Positions 5,663-11,826 of a stretch of 11,826 nt of DNA are shown piece by piece; position 1 is the stretch's first letter, and each line of letters opens with the position of its first letter. The position numbers were made by a program, and so were the translations under genes. The DNA is from DATEJJ01 sp051986465 (GTDB lineage Bacteria > Actinomycetota > Actinomycetes > Mycobacteriales > Micromonosporaceae): assembly GCA_051986465.1 (NCBI GenBank), contig JBPYFB010000461.1, positions 1-11,826 on the forward strand, in the 5' to 3' direction. A model generated the notes under the pieces. It was not told the DNA's origin and searched no databases. It saw nothing but the letters and a program-made list of their open reading frames with translations.

Positions 5663-6819
5663 GCGACCCTGACGGTATGAGCCTCTTTGATGAGATGTCG
5701 AGCTCGGCCGCGGTGCTCGCCGCGACCGGTGACCGGGCGTGGCTGCAGGCGATGCTCGACGTCGAGGTGGGGCTGGCCCGAGCCGGCGTACGGGCCGGGC
5801 TGGTACCGGCCGCCGCCGCCGAGGCGATCGCCGCCGCGGCGAGCGCGGACCGGTTCGACGCGGCCAGGATCGGTCGTCGCGCGGCCGCCTCGGCGACGCC
5901 CGTGATCGCGTTGGTGGAAGACCTGCGTGCCGCGCTCCCACCCGAAGCGGCCGAGTACGTACACCTCGGCGCCACCAGTCAGGACATTGTGGACAGTGCG
6001 CTCTCGCTCGTGGCGCACCGGTCCTGCGGGCCGATCCTCGACGACCTCGCCGCCGCCGGCGACCGGCTGGCCGGCCTGGCGAGCGAGCACCGCGGCACCG
6101 TCCAGATCGGACGGACGCTGCTGCAACAGGCCGAGCCGACCACGTTCGGCGTGGTATGTGCCGGCTGGCTGGTCGCCGTGGACGAGGCGCGGGCCGGGCT
6201 GGCCCGGGTACGCGACGAGCGCCTCGCGGTGTCGCTGGGCGGGGCGGTGGGCACCCTGGACCGGTACGGCGAGCGCGGCCCCGAGGTGGTCGAGCTGCTC
6301 GCCGGGGAGTTGGGGCTGGCCGTGCCCACCCTGCCCTGGCACACCAACCGGAACCGGGTCGCCGAGCTGGCCGGCGCGCTGGGCGTCGCGGCCGGCTCGC
6401 TCGCGACCGTCGCGCTCGACGTGGCGCTGCTGTCGCAGAGCGAGGTCGGCGAGGTGAGCGAGGGCAGCCCGGGCGGCTCGTCGGCGATGCCGCACAAGCG
6501 CAACCCCGCTCGCTCGGTGCTCGTCACCGCCGCCGCGCACCGGGTACCGGGGCTGGTCGCGACGATCCTCGGCGGGATGGCGCAGGAGTACCAGCGCGCC
6601 GCCGGCCGGTGGCAGGCCGAGTGGGCGACCGTGACCCAACTGCTGCGGCTGGTCGGCGGCGCCGCCGGGCACGCCCGCGAGCTGCTCGGCGACCTGCGCG
6701 TGCACCCCGAGCGGATGCGCGCCAACTGTGCCGGCGATCCGCCCCGCACCGCCGAGCCGCTCGTCACGCGGGCCCTGCGAGCGCACGAGGCCCTGCGCGC
6801 GCACGAGGCGCTGCGATGA
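5659..6819 (+). CDS. pcaB: 3-carboxy-cis,cis-muconate cycloisomerase, shortened at the C-terminus
   Basis: This member of the fumarase/aspartase superfamily lactonises 3-carboxy-cis,cis-muconate to 4-carboxymuconolactone. It keeps AWLQAMLDVEVGLARAG near the N-terminus, HLGATSQDIVDSA (102-114) and the superfamily signature SPGGSSAMPHKRNP (270-283). The start used is the GTG overlapping the pcaG stop (GTGA), in line with the other junctions; the ATG at 5677 is the alternative, and neither has a clear Shine-Dalgarno. The protein has 386 residues, against about 450 for typical PcaB. It follows the family to HPERMRAN (349-356) and then ends in a short tail with a repeated LRAHEA, so the usual C-terminal helical domain seems to be missing. 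Whether it is active is open, but the frame is intact and coupled to pcaD. Confidence 0.9.
   Translation: MSDPDGMSLFDEMSSSAAVLAATGDRAWLQAMLDVEVGLARAGVRAGLVPAAAAEAIAAAASADRFDAARIGRRAAASATPVIALVEDLRAALPPEAAEYVHLGATSQDIVDSALSLVAHRSCGPILDDLAAAGDRLAGLASEHRGTVQIGRTLLQQAEPTTFGVVCAGWLVAVDEARAGLARVRDERLAVSLGGAVGTLDRYGERGPEVVELLAGELGLAVPTLPWHTNRNRVAELAGALGVAAGSLATVALDVALLSQSEVGEVSEGSPGGSSAMPHKRNPARSVLVTAAAHRVPGLVATILGGMAQEYQRAAGRWQAEWATVTQLLRLVGGAAGHARELLGDLRVHPERMRANCAGDPPRTAEPLVTRALRAHEALRAHEALR
5986..5997 (-). other. Second copy of the DnaA-box-like 12-mer, inside pcaB
   Basis: ATTGTGGACAGT on the plus strand is the exact reverse complement of the word at 990-1001. It encodes part of the conserved SQDIVDSA segment of PcaB, so protein constraint explains at least part of it; the ATT codon is unusual in this GC-rich gene. 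Confidence 0.3.
6772..6815 (+). repeat. 18-bp tandem repeat at the 3' end of pcaB
   Basis: Two 18-bp units (6772-6789 and 6790-6807), differing at one base, are followed by a partial third unit to 6815. They encode ALRAHE-ALRAHE-ALR at the very end of PcaB, just before the ATGA overlap with pcaD. Slippage is a likely origin. Confidence 0.85.
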
Positions 6820-7574
6820 CGGCCCTGCGGTACGAGGTCGGCGGCCCGCCCGGGGCACCGGTACTGGTGCTGGGCGGCTCGCTCGGCACCACGCTGGACA
6901 TGTGGCGGCCGCTGCTCGCCGAGCTGGGCGACCGGTACCGGGTGGTGCGCTTCGACCACCGTGGCCACGGCGGCTCGCCCGTACCACCCGGTCCGTACAC
7001 AGTGGACGAACTGGGCCGGGACGTACTGGACCTGCTCGACCTGCTCGGCGTCGGCGATACCTTCTACTGTGGACTGTCGCTGGGCGGGATGGTCGGCATG
7101 TGGCTGGCGGCCAACGCGCCGCAGCGGGTGTCCCGCCTCGCGCTGCTGTGCACGGCCGCGTACCTGCCGCCGGCCGAGGGGTGGCTGACCCGGGCGGCGC
7201 AGGTACGCTCGGCCGGCACCGGCAGCATCGCGGGGGCGGTACTGTCCCGCTGGTTCACCGCGCCGTACCTCGCCGGTCAGCCGGGTGAGGTCGCCGGGTA
7301 CCGGGCGATGCTGGCCGGGACGCCGGCCGAGGGGTACGCCGGCTGCTGCGAGGCGATCGCCGCGATGGACCTGCGCCCGGTGCTGCCCCGGATCTCGGCC
7401 GGCACGCTCGTCGTCGCCGGGTGCGCCGATCCGGCCACCCCACCCGCGCTCGGCGAACAGATCGCCGCGGCGGTACCCGGGGCGCGCTTCGAGGTCGTCG
7501 AGGGCGCCGCGCACCTGGCGGCCGTGGAGCGGCCCCGCGCGGTGGCCCGGCTGGTCATGGAACACCTGGGGTGA
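6816..7574 (+). CDS. pcaD: 3-oxoadipate enol-lactonase
   Basis: This alpha/beta hydrolase opens 3-oxoadipate enol-lactone to 3-oxoadipate. It has 252 residues, normal for a stand-alone PcaD. The catalytic triad is visible: nucleophile S88 in the elbow CGLSLGG, D205 in GCADPATPP and H233 in GAAHLAAVE. LGGSLGTTLDMW (19-30) gives the oxyanion-hole region, followed by RFDHRGHGGS. The ATG overlaps the pcaB stop as ATGA. The gene ends with TGA at 7574 and pcaC begins 9 nt later in a different frame, so this is not the fused PcaL (PcaD-PcaC) protein found in Streptomyces and Rhodococcus. Confidence 0.95.
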   Translation: MTALRYEVGGPPGAPVLVLGGSLGTTLDMWRPLLAELGDRYRVVRFDHRGHGGSPVPPGPYTVDELGRDVLDLLDLLGVGDTFYCGLSLGGMVGMWLAANAPQRVSRLALLCTAAYLPPAEGWLTRAAQVRSAGTGSIAGAVLSRWFTAPYLAGQPGEVAGYRAMLAGTPAEGYAGCCEAIAAMDLRPVLPRISAGTLVVAGCADPATPPALGEQIAAAVPGARFEVVEGAAHLAAVERPRAVARLVMEHLG

Positions 7575-7583
7575 GGAGGGGCA

Positions 7584-7955
7584 GTGGACCGGTACGAGAA
7601 CGGGATGGCGGTGCGGCGCGAGGTACTGGGCGACGCGCACGTGGACCGCGCGGTCGCCCGTACCGACGAATTCACCGCCGACTTCCAGGACTGCATCACG
7701 CGCTACGCCTGGGGTGAGATCTGGACCCGCGACGGCCTGGACCGCCGCACCCGCAGCTGCGTCACGCTGGCCGTGCTCGCCACCCTGCGGTGCGAGGAGG
7801 AGCTGGCCATGCACGTGCGCGCCGCGCTGCGCAACGGGCTGCGCCCCGAGGAGATCAAGGAGGTCCTGCTCCAGGTCGCCGTCTACGCCGGCGTACCGGC
7901 GGCGAACACCGCCTTCGCCATCGCCCAGCGCACGCTCGCGGAAACCAATGAGTGA
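7584..7955 (+). CDS. pcaC: 4-carboxymuconolactone decarboxylase
   Basis: This small helical enzyme of the CMD/AhpD-like family decarboxylates 4-carboxymuconolactone to 3-oxoadipate enol-lactone. It has 123 residues, the normal length of stand-alone PcaC. It shows RREVLGDAHVDRA (11-23), FQDCITRYAWGEIWTR (34-49) and RPEEIKEVLLQVAVYAGVPAANTAF from residue 87, all typical. The GTG start is supported by a strong GGAGGGG (7575-7581) ending 2 nt before it, with GGAGG giving a better-spaced core. It is placed after pcaD although it acts before PcaD. Its end overlaps the regulator gene by 8 nt. Confidence 0.95.
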   Translation: MDRYENGMAVRREVLGDAHVDRAVARTDEFTADFQDCITRYAWGEIWTRDGLDRRTRSCVTLAVLATLRCEEELAMHVRAALRNGLRPEEIKEVLLQVAVYAGVPAANTAFAIAQRTLAETNE

Positions 7956-8808
7956 CAGCAGCGACGAGCGCGACGTCGGGTTCGTCCAGTCGCTTTCGCG
8001 CGGGCTCGCCGTGATCCGCGCCTTCGACGGCGAAAATCCTGAGTTGACGCTCAGCGAGGTGGCCCGGATCGCCGGCCTCACCCGGGCCTCCGCGCGGCGG
8101 TTCCTGCACACCCTCGTGGACCTGGGCTACATGCGTACCGACGGGCGCCGGTTCTCGCTGCGCGCGAAGATCCTGGAGCTGGGCTACGCGTACCTGTCGA
8201 GCCTGTCCCTGCCCGAGGTCGCCATGCCGCACCTGGAGCAGTTGGTCGAGCAGGTACACGAGTCCTCGTCGGTGTCGGTACTCGACGGGGACGAGGTGGT
8301 GTACGTGGCGCGGGTACCGACGAAGCGGATCATGCGCATCGCGATCAGCGTCGGTACCCACTTCCCGGCGTTCGCCACCTCGATGGGGCGGGTACTGCTG
8401 GCCGGCCAGTCCGACGACTGGCTCGACGGGTACCTCGCCTCCGCGCCGATGCGGCCGATCACCCGGTACACGATCGCCGACCCGGCCCGGCTGCGCGCGG
8501 AGCTGGTCCGCATCCGGCAGGACGGCTGGGCCTTCGTCGACCAGGAGCTGGAGGAGGGCCTGCGCTCCGTCGCGGCCCCGATCCGCGACGGCGACGGCCG
8601 GGTGGTCGCGGCCATGAACCTTTCCGCGCACGCCAGCCGGGGTACCGCCGAACAGATGCTCGCCGATTTCCTGGAGCCGCTGCTGCGCACCGCGAAGCTC
8701 ATCGAAGAAGATCTACGGGCCACCGGAGCCCGGGCGCTGGCGGCACCCGGCTTGTCTTCTCCCAGCCGAGGTGAAAGCATGGCGACCGGCGAGATGACCG
8801 ACGAGTAA
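7948..8808 (+). CDS. pcaR: IclR-family transcriptional regulator of the pca locus
   Basis: The protein has an N-terminal winged helix-turn-helix (LTLSEVARIAGLTRASARRFLHTL, about 33-56) after the family-typical VQSLSRGLAVIRAF, and an IclR effector-binding domain (about 85-258) with RIAISVGTHFPAFATSMGRVLLA and the late GLRSVAAPIRDGDGRVVAAMNLS. This is the subgroup that includes PcaR, PcaU, PobR and CatR, which sense aromatic-pathway compounds. The ATG lies inside the end of pcaC, so the regulator is probably made from the pca transcript and may control itself. The GTTCGC repeats before pcaI are the likely target. At 286 residues it is longer than the usual 250-265, owing to a Ser/Gly-rich tail (about 261-286). 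The symbol rests on context; the ligand and the direction of control are unknown. Confidence 0.88.
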   Translation: MSDSSDERDVGFVQSLSRGLAVIRAFDGENPELTLSEVARIAGLTRASARRFLHTLVDLGYMRTDGRRFSLRAKILELGYAYLSSLSLPEVAMPHLEQLVEQVHESSSVSVLDGDEVVYVARVPTKRIMRIAISVGTHFPAFATSMGRVLLAGQSDDWLDGYLASAPMRPITRYTIADPARLRAELVRIRQDGWAFVDQELEEGLRSVAAPIRDGDGRVVAAMNLSAHASRGTAEQMLADFLEPLLRTAKLIEEDLRATGARALAAPGLSSPSRGESMATGEMTDE

Positions 8809-8843
8809 CAAAATGTTTCACGGTCGGGAATCCGGCCTTGCAA

Positions 8844-8850
8844 GGGAGAG
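8844..8850 (+). promoter_or_regulatory. Ribosome binding site deciding the DUF3311 start
   Basis: GGGAGAG ends 7 nt before the GTG at 8858. The in-frame ATG at 8813 lies only 4 nt after the regulator stop and has no Shine-Dalgarno, so the GTG is preferred. Confidence 0.6.
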
Positions 8851-8857
8851 AGTTCCG

Positions 8858-9457
8858 GTGACCGACGACCGGACCGGGCGCGTACCGCAGCCGCCCCGGT
8901 CACGACATGACGGATACCCGTCGCCGCACCCGACCCCCGGCTACGGCGGGCCCGGCTACCCGCAGGGAGCGCCGCAGGACGCACCCTCCTGGCCCGGGTT
9001 CCAGCAGCGTAAGCCGGAGACTCCGCCGTCCTGGCCCGGCCAGCAGCCCGGCTACCAGCAGGGCAGGCCGGAGGCTCCGCCCTCGTCATGGCCCGGCCAG
9101 CAGCCCGGCCAGCAGCCAGCGGGCTACCACACCGATCCGGCGGCCTACCGCCCCGATCCCGCGCGGCCGCCCGGAGCGTACGGCGCGGGGCGCACCCCCG
9201 GCCGCGTCAGCCGCCTGGCCTGGTCCGCGCCGCCAGCCGAGGAGCAGCCTCGCCGGCAGGCCGGGACCGGCCCGAAGCGCGGCCGCCGCTGGATGCTGAT
9301 CATCCCGCTCATCGCGCCGCTGCTGAGCCCGCTGACCAACACCGAGAAGCCGCTGTTGTGGGGCATCCCCTTCTTCTACTGGTACCAGATGTTCTGCGCG
9401 GTGCTCGCGACCATCGTGATCGTGACGGTATTCGTGTCGTCGAAGGAGCGGCGCTGA
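8858..9457 (+). CDS. DUF3311 small membrane protein with long Pro/Gln-rich N-terminus
   Basis: The C-terminal part (about 144-199) is a DUF3311-like domain: two hydrophobic segments (WMLIIPLIAPLLSPL and, after TNTEKPLLWGIPFFYWYQM, an AVLATIVIVTVFV helix) with a short basic end. Proteins of this kind of 70-90 residues are commonly encoded just before a sodium:solute symporter, as here, where the symporter begins 1 nt after this stop. Residues 1-143 are an unusual, probably disordered region rich in Pro, Gln, Gly, Tyr and Ser, with SWPG repeats at residues 44-47, 58-61 and 77-80 and several QQPG units. It should face the cytoplasm if it behaves like other such tails; this is inferred. A start at 8813 is possible. 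The role is presumably as a partner or stability subunit of the symporter. Confidence 0.8.
   Translation: MTDDRTGRVPQPPRSRHDGYPSPHPTPGYGGPGYPQGAPQDAPSWPGFQQRKPETPPSWPGQQPGYQQGRPEAPPSSWPGQQPGQQPAGYHTDPAAYRPDPARPPGAYGAGRTPGRVSRLAWSAPPAEEQPRRQAGTGPKRGRRWMLIIPLIAPLLSPLTNTEKPLLWGIPFFYWYQMFCAVLATIVIVTVFVSSKERR
8987..9118 (+). repeat. Degenerate repeats coding for SWPGQQPG-type units
   Basis: The segment encodes repeated SWPG and QQPG/QQPA units separated by Pro-rich linkers. The DNA carries near-identical tcctggcccgg- and cccggccagcag-type copies. It lies inside the DUF3311 protein gene and could vary in copy number by slippage. Confidence 0.6.
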
Positions 9458-9458
9458 C

Positions 9459-11138
9459 ATGAATGCGCACCAGACCGAATTGTGGGTTTTCGGCGGCCTG
9501 GTCGGCGTCGTCATCCTGATCGGCTTCGCAGCCGCCCGCTGGCGCCAGCCGGACAGCATCCACAGCCTCGAAGAGTGGGGCGTGGGCGGCCGGGCGTTCG
9601 GCAACTGGGTCACCTGGTTCCTGCTCGGCGGCAGCGCGTACACCGCATACACCTTCATGGCCGTGCCGTCGCTGGTCTACGGCGTCGGCGCGATGGGCTA
9701 CTTCGCCATCCCGTTCACGCTGCTGTGTGCCCCGCTGGTCTACATACTGACCCCGCGAATCTGGTCGATCGCGCACAAACACGGGTTTGTGACCTCGGCC
9801 GAGTTCGCCCGGGCCCGGTTCGGCTCGCGAGGCCTCGGCGCGCTCATCGCGCTCACCGGCATCGTGGCCACCATGCCGTACATCGCGGTCCAGTTGCTGT
9901 GCCTGCAGGCCGTGTTCCGGGTGATGGGCATCACCGGCGACTGGCCGATGATCGGCTCGCTCGCGCTCGTCGCGATCTGCACCTTCCGCTCCGGCCTGCG
10001 GGCGCCGGCCCTGCTGTCGATCGCCAAGGACATTCTGATGGCCTGGGTGATCATCGCGGCGCTGCTGGTGGTCGCGACCGCGGGTGGCTTCGGCGGCGCG
10101 TTCCAGATGTCGAACCTGCGCTTCAACAAGCTGGGCACCGGCTCGATGCTGCTCGGCCCGCACAGCCAATGGGCCTATCTCACCCTGATCATCGGGTCGG
10201 CCTTGTCGATCTTCGCGTACCCGCACACCCTGACCAGCATCCTCGCCGCCAAGGACCGGGCCACCATCCGGCGCAACGCAGCCGGGCTGCCCATCTACAC
10301 GCTCGGGCTGGCCCTGATGGCGATGCTCGGCGTCTTCGCGATCGCCCAGGGCGTGCTGCCGGTCGGCGCCGATCCCGCAAAGGGCAAGACCGGCGACCTC
10401 AACACGGTCATACCGCAGCTGTTCCACCAGGTGTTCCCGCAGTGGTGCGCCGGTATCGCCTTCGCCGGGCTGAGCGTCGCGGCGCTGGTACCGGCGGCGG
10501 TCATGTCGATCGCCGCGGCGAACCTGTTCACCCGGTCGATCTATCGGGAGTACCTGCGCCGCGACGCGTCCCCGCGCGAGGAGGCCTGGGTCAGCCGGTG
10601 GGTCTCGCTCGCGGTCAAGTTCGGCGCGGTCGCCTTCATCCTCCTGATCAACCCGCAGTTCTCGGTCGACCTGCAGCTCATCGGCGGCGCGATCGTGCTG
10701 CAGTGCCTGCCCGCGGTATGCCTGAGCCTGTTCACGCGCTGGTTCCACCGGTACGCGCTGCTGCTCGGGATGCTCGTCGGGCTGGCCGTCGCGGCGATCC
10801 AGCTGTACCAGATCCCGCAGCTCGGACCGGGCGGCGTGGTGGTACGGGCGCACTACGGCGGTGCCGCCTGGCCGCTGACCCACCTCGGCCTGAAGACTTC
10901 GATCAGCGTGTACGCGGGCCTGGCCGCACTGGTCGTGAACCTGGCGGTCGCCACGGTCCTCACCCCGGTGCTGCGGCTGCTGCGGGTACCGGGCGGCGTG
11001 GACGCCACCCGCCGCGAGGACTACCACGCGGACGCGGGCGACCCTACGGTGCTGCGCATGGACGACCTGCTCGACGGCCAGGTGCTGCAGAACGTCGGCG
11101 CGCACGCCCCGCGCAGCGTGCCCCCCGTACGCACCTAG
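9459..11138 (+). CDS. Sodium:solute symporter (SSS family), probable organic or aromatic acid uptake
   Basis: This is a 559-residue polytopic membrane protein with about 13 hydrophobic segments, beginning at ELWVFGGLVGVVILIGFAAA and ending near residue 509. It resembles the MctP-like branch of the SSS family: EEWGVGGRAFGNWVTWFLLGG (38-58), SAYTAYTFMAVPSLVYGVG (59-77) and LVPAAVMSIAAANLFTRSIYREYL (343-366), the last covering the region that in SSS transporters contributes to the sodium site. Known MctP relatives carry monocarboxylates. Its place after the pca regulator suggests 4-hydroxybenzoate, protocatechuate or another acid feeding this pathway, but the substrate cannot be read from sequence. 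The ATG follows AAGGAG (9443-9448) with 10-nt spacing. The C-terminal 50 residues form a cytoplasmic-looking tail. Confidence 0.9.
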   Translation: MNAHQTELWVFGGLVGVVILIGFAAARWRQPDSIHSLEEWGVGGRAFGNWVTWFLLGGSAYTAYTFMAVPSLVYGVGAMGYFAIPFTLLCAPLVYILTPRIWSIAHKHGFVTSAEFARARFGSRGLGALIALTGIVATMPYIAVQLLCLQAVFRVMGITGDWPMIGSLALVAICTFRSGLRAPALLSIAKDILMAWVIIAALLVVATAGGFGGAFQMSNLRFNKLGTGSMLLGPHSQWAYLTLIIGSALSIFAYPHTLTSILAAKDRATIRRNAAGLPIYTLGLALMAMLGVFAIAQGVLPVGADPAKGKTGDLNTVIPQLFHQVFPQWCAGIAFAGLSVAALVPAAVMSIAAANLFTRSIYREYLRRDASPREEAWVSRWVSLAVKFGAVAFILLINPQFSVDLQLIGGAIVLQCLPAVCLSLFTRWFHRYALLLGMLVGLAVAAIQLYQIPQLGPGGVVVRAHYGGAAWPLTHLGLKTSISVYAGLAALVVNLAVATVLTPVLRLLRVPGGVDATRREDYHADAGDPTVLRMDDLLDGQVLQNVGAHAPRSVPPVRT

Positions 11139-11205
11139 TTCGTTCCACAGCTCAGGCACAGGTTGTTTGGAGATACCGCACAGTCGGCTGGGTCACGATG
11201 GGAAC
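11139..11205 (+). other. Intergenic gap between symporter and response regulator
   Basis: The 67 bp hold no clear hairpin terminator and no convincing -35/-10 pair. CACGAT at 11194-11199 ends 6 nt before the ATG at 11206 and could be a poor -10 box for a leaderless start, but no -35 box matches it. The promoter is left unassigned. Confidence 0.3.
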
Positions 11206-11826
11206 ATGTCGATCGTGAACATGCCGCCGCGAGCGCCGCGTACCGTCCCCGAGCCAGCCCCGGGAAAGGTCGACCTGCGCCGGGCGGACGGCGGCCCGGT
11301 GCGGGTGCTGGTGGTCGACGACGAGGCGACCCTCGCCGAACTGCTGTCGATGGCGCTGCGGTACGAGGGCTGGGACGTGCGGTCGGCCGGCGACGGGCTG
11401 GAGGCGGTCCGGCAGGCGCGCGCGTTCGAGCCGGACGTGGTGATACTCGACGTGATGCTGCCCGACATGGACGGCCTGACCGTACTGCGCATGCTGCGGG
11501 ACGCGTCGCCGCGGGTACCCGTCCTGTTCCTCACCGCGCGCGACGCCGTGGAGGACCGGGTCGCCGGGCTCACCGCGGGCGGCGATGACTACGTCACCAA
11601 GCCGTTCAGCCTGGAGGAGGTCGTGGCCCGGCTGCGCGCGCTGCTGCGGCGCGCGGGGATGGCGACCGCGCGGCAGGACGCGGTACTGACCGTGGGCGAC
11701 CTGACGCTCGACGAGGACAGCCACGAGGTGCGGCGCGGCGGGCAGGTCGTCAACCTGACGGCGACGGAGTACGAACTGTTGCGCTTCCTGATGCGTAACC
11801 CCCGCCGGGTACTCAGCAAGGCGCAG
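11206..11826 (+). CDS. OmpR/PhoP-type response regulator, 3' end outside window
   Basis: 207 codons are present before the right edge. A receiver domain (about 32-150) shows the acidic pair D38/D39 (VLVVDDE), the phospho-accepting D82 (VILDVMLPDMDG), T110 and K132 (DDYVTKPFSLEEVVARLR). It is followed by the start of an OmpR-type winged-helix domain (LTVGDLTLDEDSHEVRRGG, then NLTATEYELLRFLMRNPRRVLSK). The receiver closely follows the pattern of actinobacterial PhoP/TcrA-like regulators, including FLTARD and GLTAGGDDYVTKPF. About 30 residues precede the receiver, unusual but present in some relatives; the in-frame ATG at 11221 is an alternative start. A sensor kinase gene is expected to the right. 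It sits 67 nt after the symporter and is probably an independent unit. Confidence 0.92.
   Translation, partial: MSIVNMPPRAPRTVPEPAPGKVDLRRADGGPVRVLVVDDEATLAELLSMALRYEGWDVRSAGDGLEAVRQARAFEPDVVILDVMLPDMDGLTVLRMLRDASPRVPVLFLTARDAVEDRVAGLTAGGDDYVTKPFSLEEVVARLRALLRRAGMATARQDAVLTVGDLTLDEDSHEVRRGGQVVNLTATEYELLRFLMRNPRRVLSKAQ

Noticed and set aside
5739..6815. Upstream extension of the pcaD frame through pcaB, suggesting a large fusion protein
   Set aside because: The extension is Arg/Gly-rich shadow sequence; pcaD homology begins at the ATG at 6816 within the ATGA overlap.
7285..7947. Longer N-terminus for the IclR regulator
   Set aside because: It overlaps pcaD and pcaC in another frame and has shadow composition; the ATG at 7948 gives a normal IclR N-terminus.
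5979..8111. Open minus-strand frame of about 710 codons opposite pcaB, pcaD, pcaC
   Set aside because: No motifs, GC-bias artefact; three well-supported enzymes lie on the plus strand.
9309..11159. Open minus-strand frame of about 616 codons opposite the symporter
   Set aside because: Composition (Asp, Arg, Gln, Gly, Ala rich, no domain pattern) is that of an antisense shadow; the plus strand encodes a clear membrane transporter.
11139..11205. Intrinsic terminator after the symporter
   Set aside because: No strong GC-rich stem followed by a T-run could be found by eye.
1..11826. CRISPR arrays, tRNA or rRNA genes, insertion sequences, toxin-antitoxin or phage-defence systems
   Set aside because: No regularly spaced repeats, structured RNA motifs, transposase motifs or terminal inverted repeats were seen.

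Overview
The window is high-GC DNA with the gene density, GTG starts and gene families of an actinomycete. Frequent GGTAC/GTACC-type codon pairs fit a Micromonosporaceae- or Pseudonocardiales-like genome, but that placement is an impression and was not computed. The centre is a compact protocatechuate (beta-ketoadipate) catabolic locus.

Layout, left to right. Positions 1-942 (minus): a DUF222/HNH-type protein cut by the left edge, with a promoter placed so that its mRNA could start at the ATG. Positions 1073-1447 (minus): a small unknown ORF that looks as if it carries two compensating frameshifts. Positions 1475-2659 (minus): pobA, 4-hydroxybenzoate 3-monooxygenase. Positions 2660-2810: a 151-bp divergent control region with crossing promoters and repeated GTTCGC half-sites. 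Positions 2811-7955 (plus): pcaI, pcaJ, pcaH, pcaG, pcaB, pcaD, pcaC, nearly all overlapping by 4-8 nt. Positions 7948-8808: an IclR-family regulator overlapping pcaC. Positions 8858-9457 and 9459-11138: a DUF3311 small membrane protein with a long Pro/Gln-rich N-terminus and a sodium:solute symporter. Position 11206 to the right edge: an OmpR/PhoP-type response regulator, incomplete and probably unrelated to the pathway.

How the genes work together. PobA hydroxylates 4-hydroxybenzoate to protocatechuate. PcaGH opens the ring to 3-carboxy-cis,cis-muconate. PcaB forms 4-carboxymuconolactone, PcaC decarboxylates it, PcaD hydrolyses the enol-lactone to 3-oxoadipate, and PcaIJ charges it with CoA. 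The final thiolase (PcaF) is not in the window. The symporter pair is a plausible uptake system for the aromatic acid or a related organic acid. The IclR regulator probably acts on the pobA-pcaI control region.

Most of the window is a recognisable pathway rather than a new system. The points most worth a second look are the operator architecture of the control region, a PcaB that appears to lack its C-terminal domain and ends in an 18-bp tandem repeat, the extended DUF3311 partner of the symporter, non-canonical cofactor-loop residues in PobA, the double-frameshift small ORF, and a family of ACTGTCCA words of which two match DnaA boxes. I saw no RNA genes, insertion sequences, CRISPR arrays or convincing intrinsic terminators. 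No gene-free stretch exceeds 300 bases.
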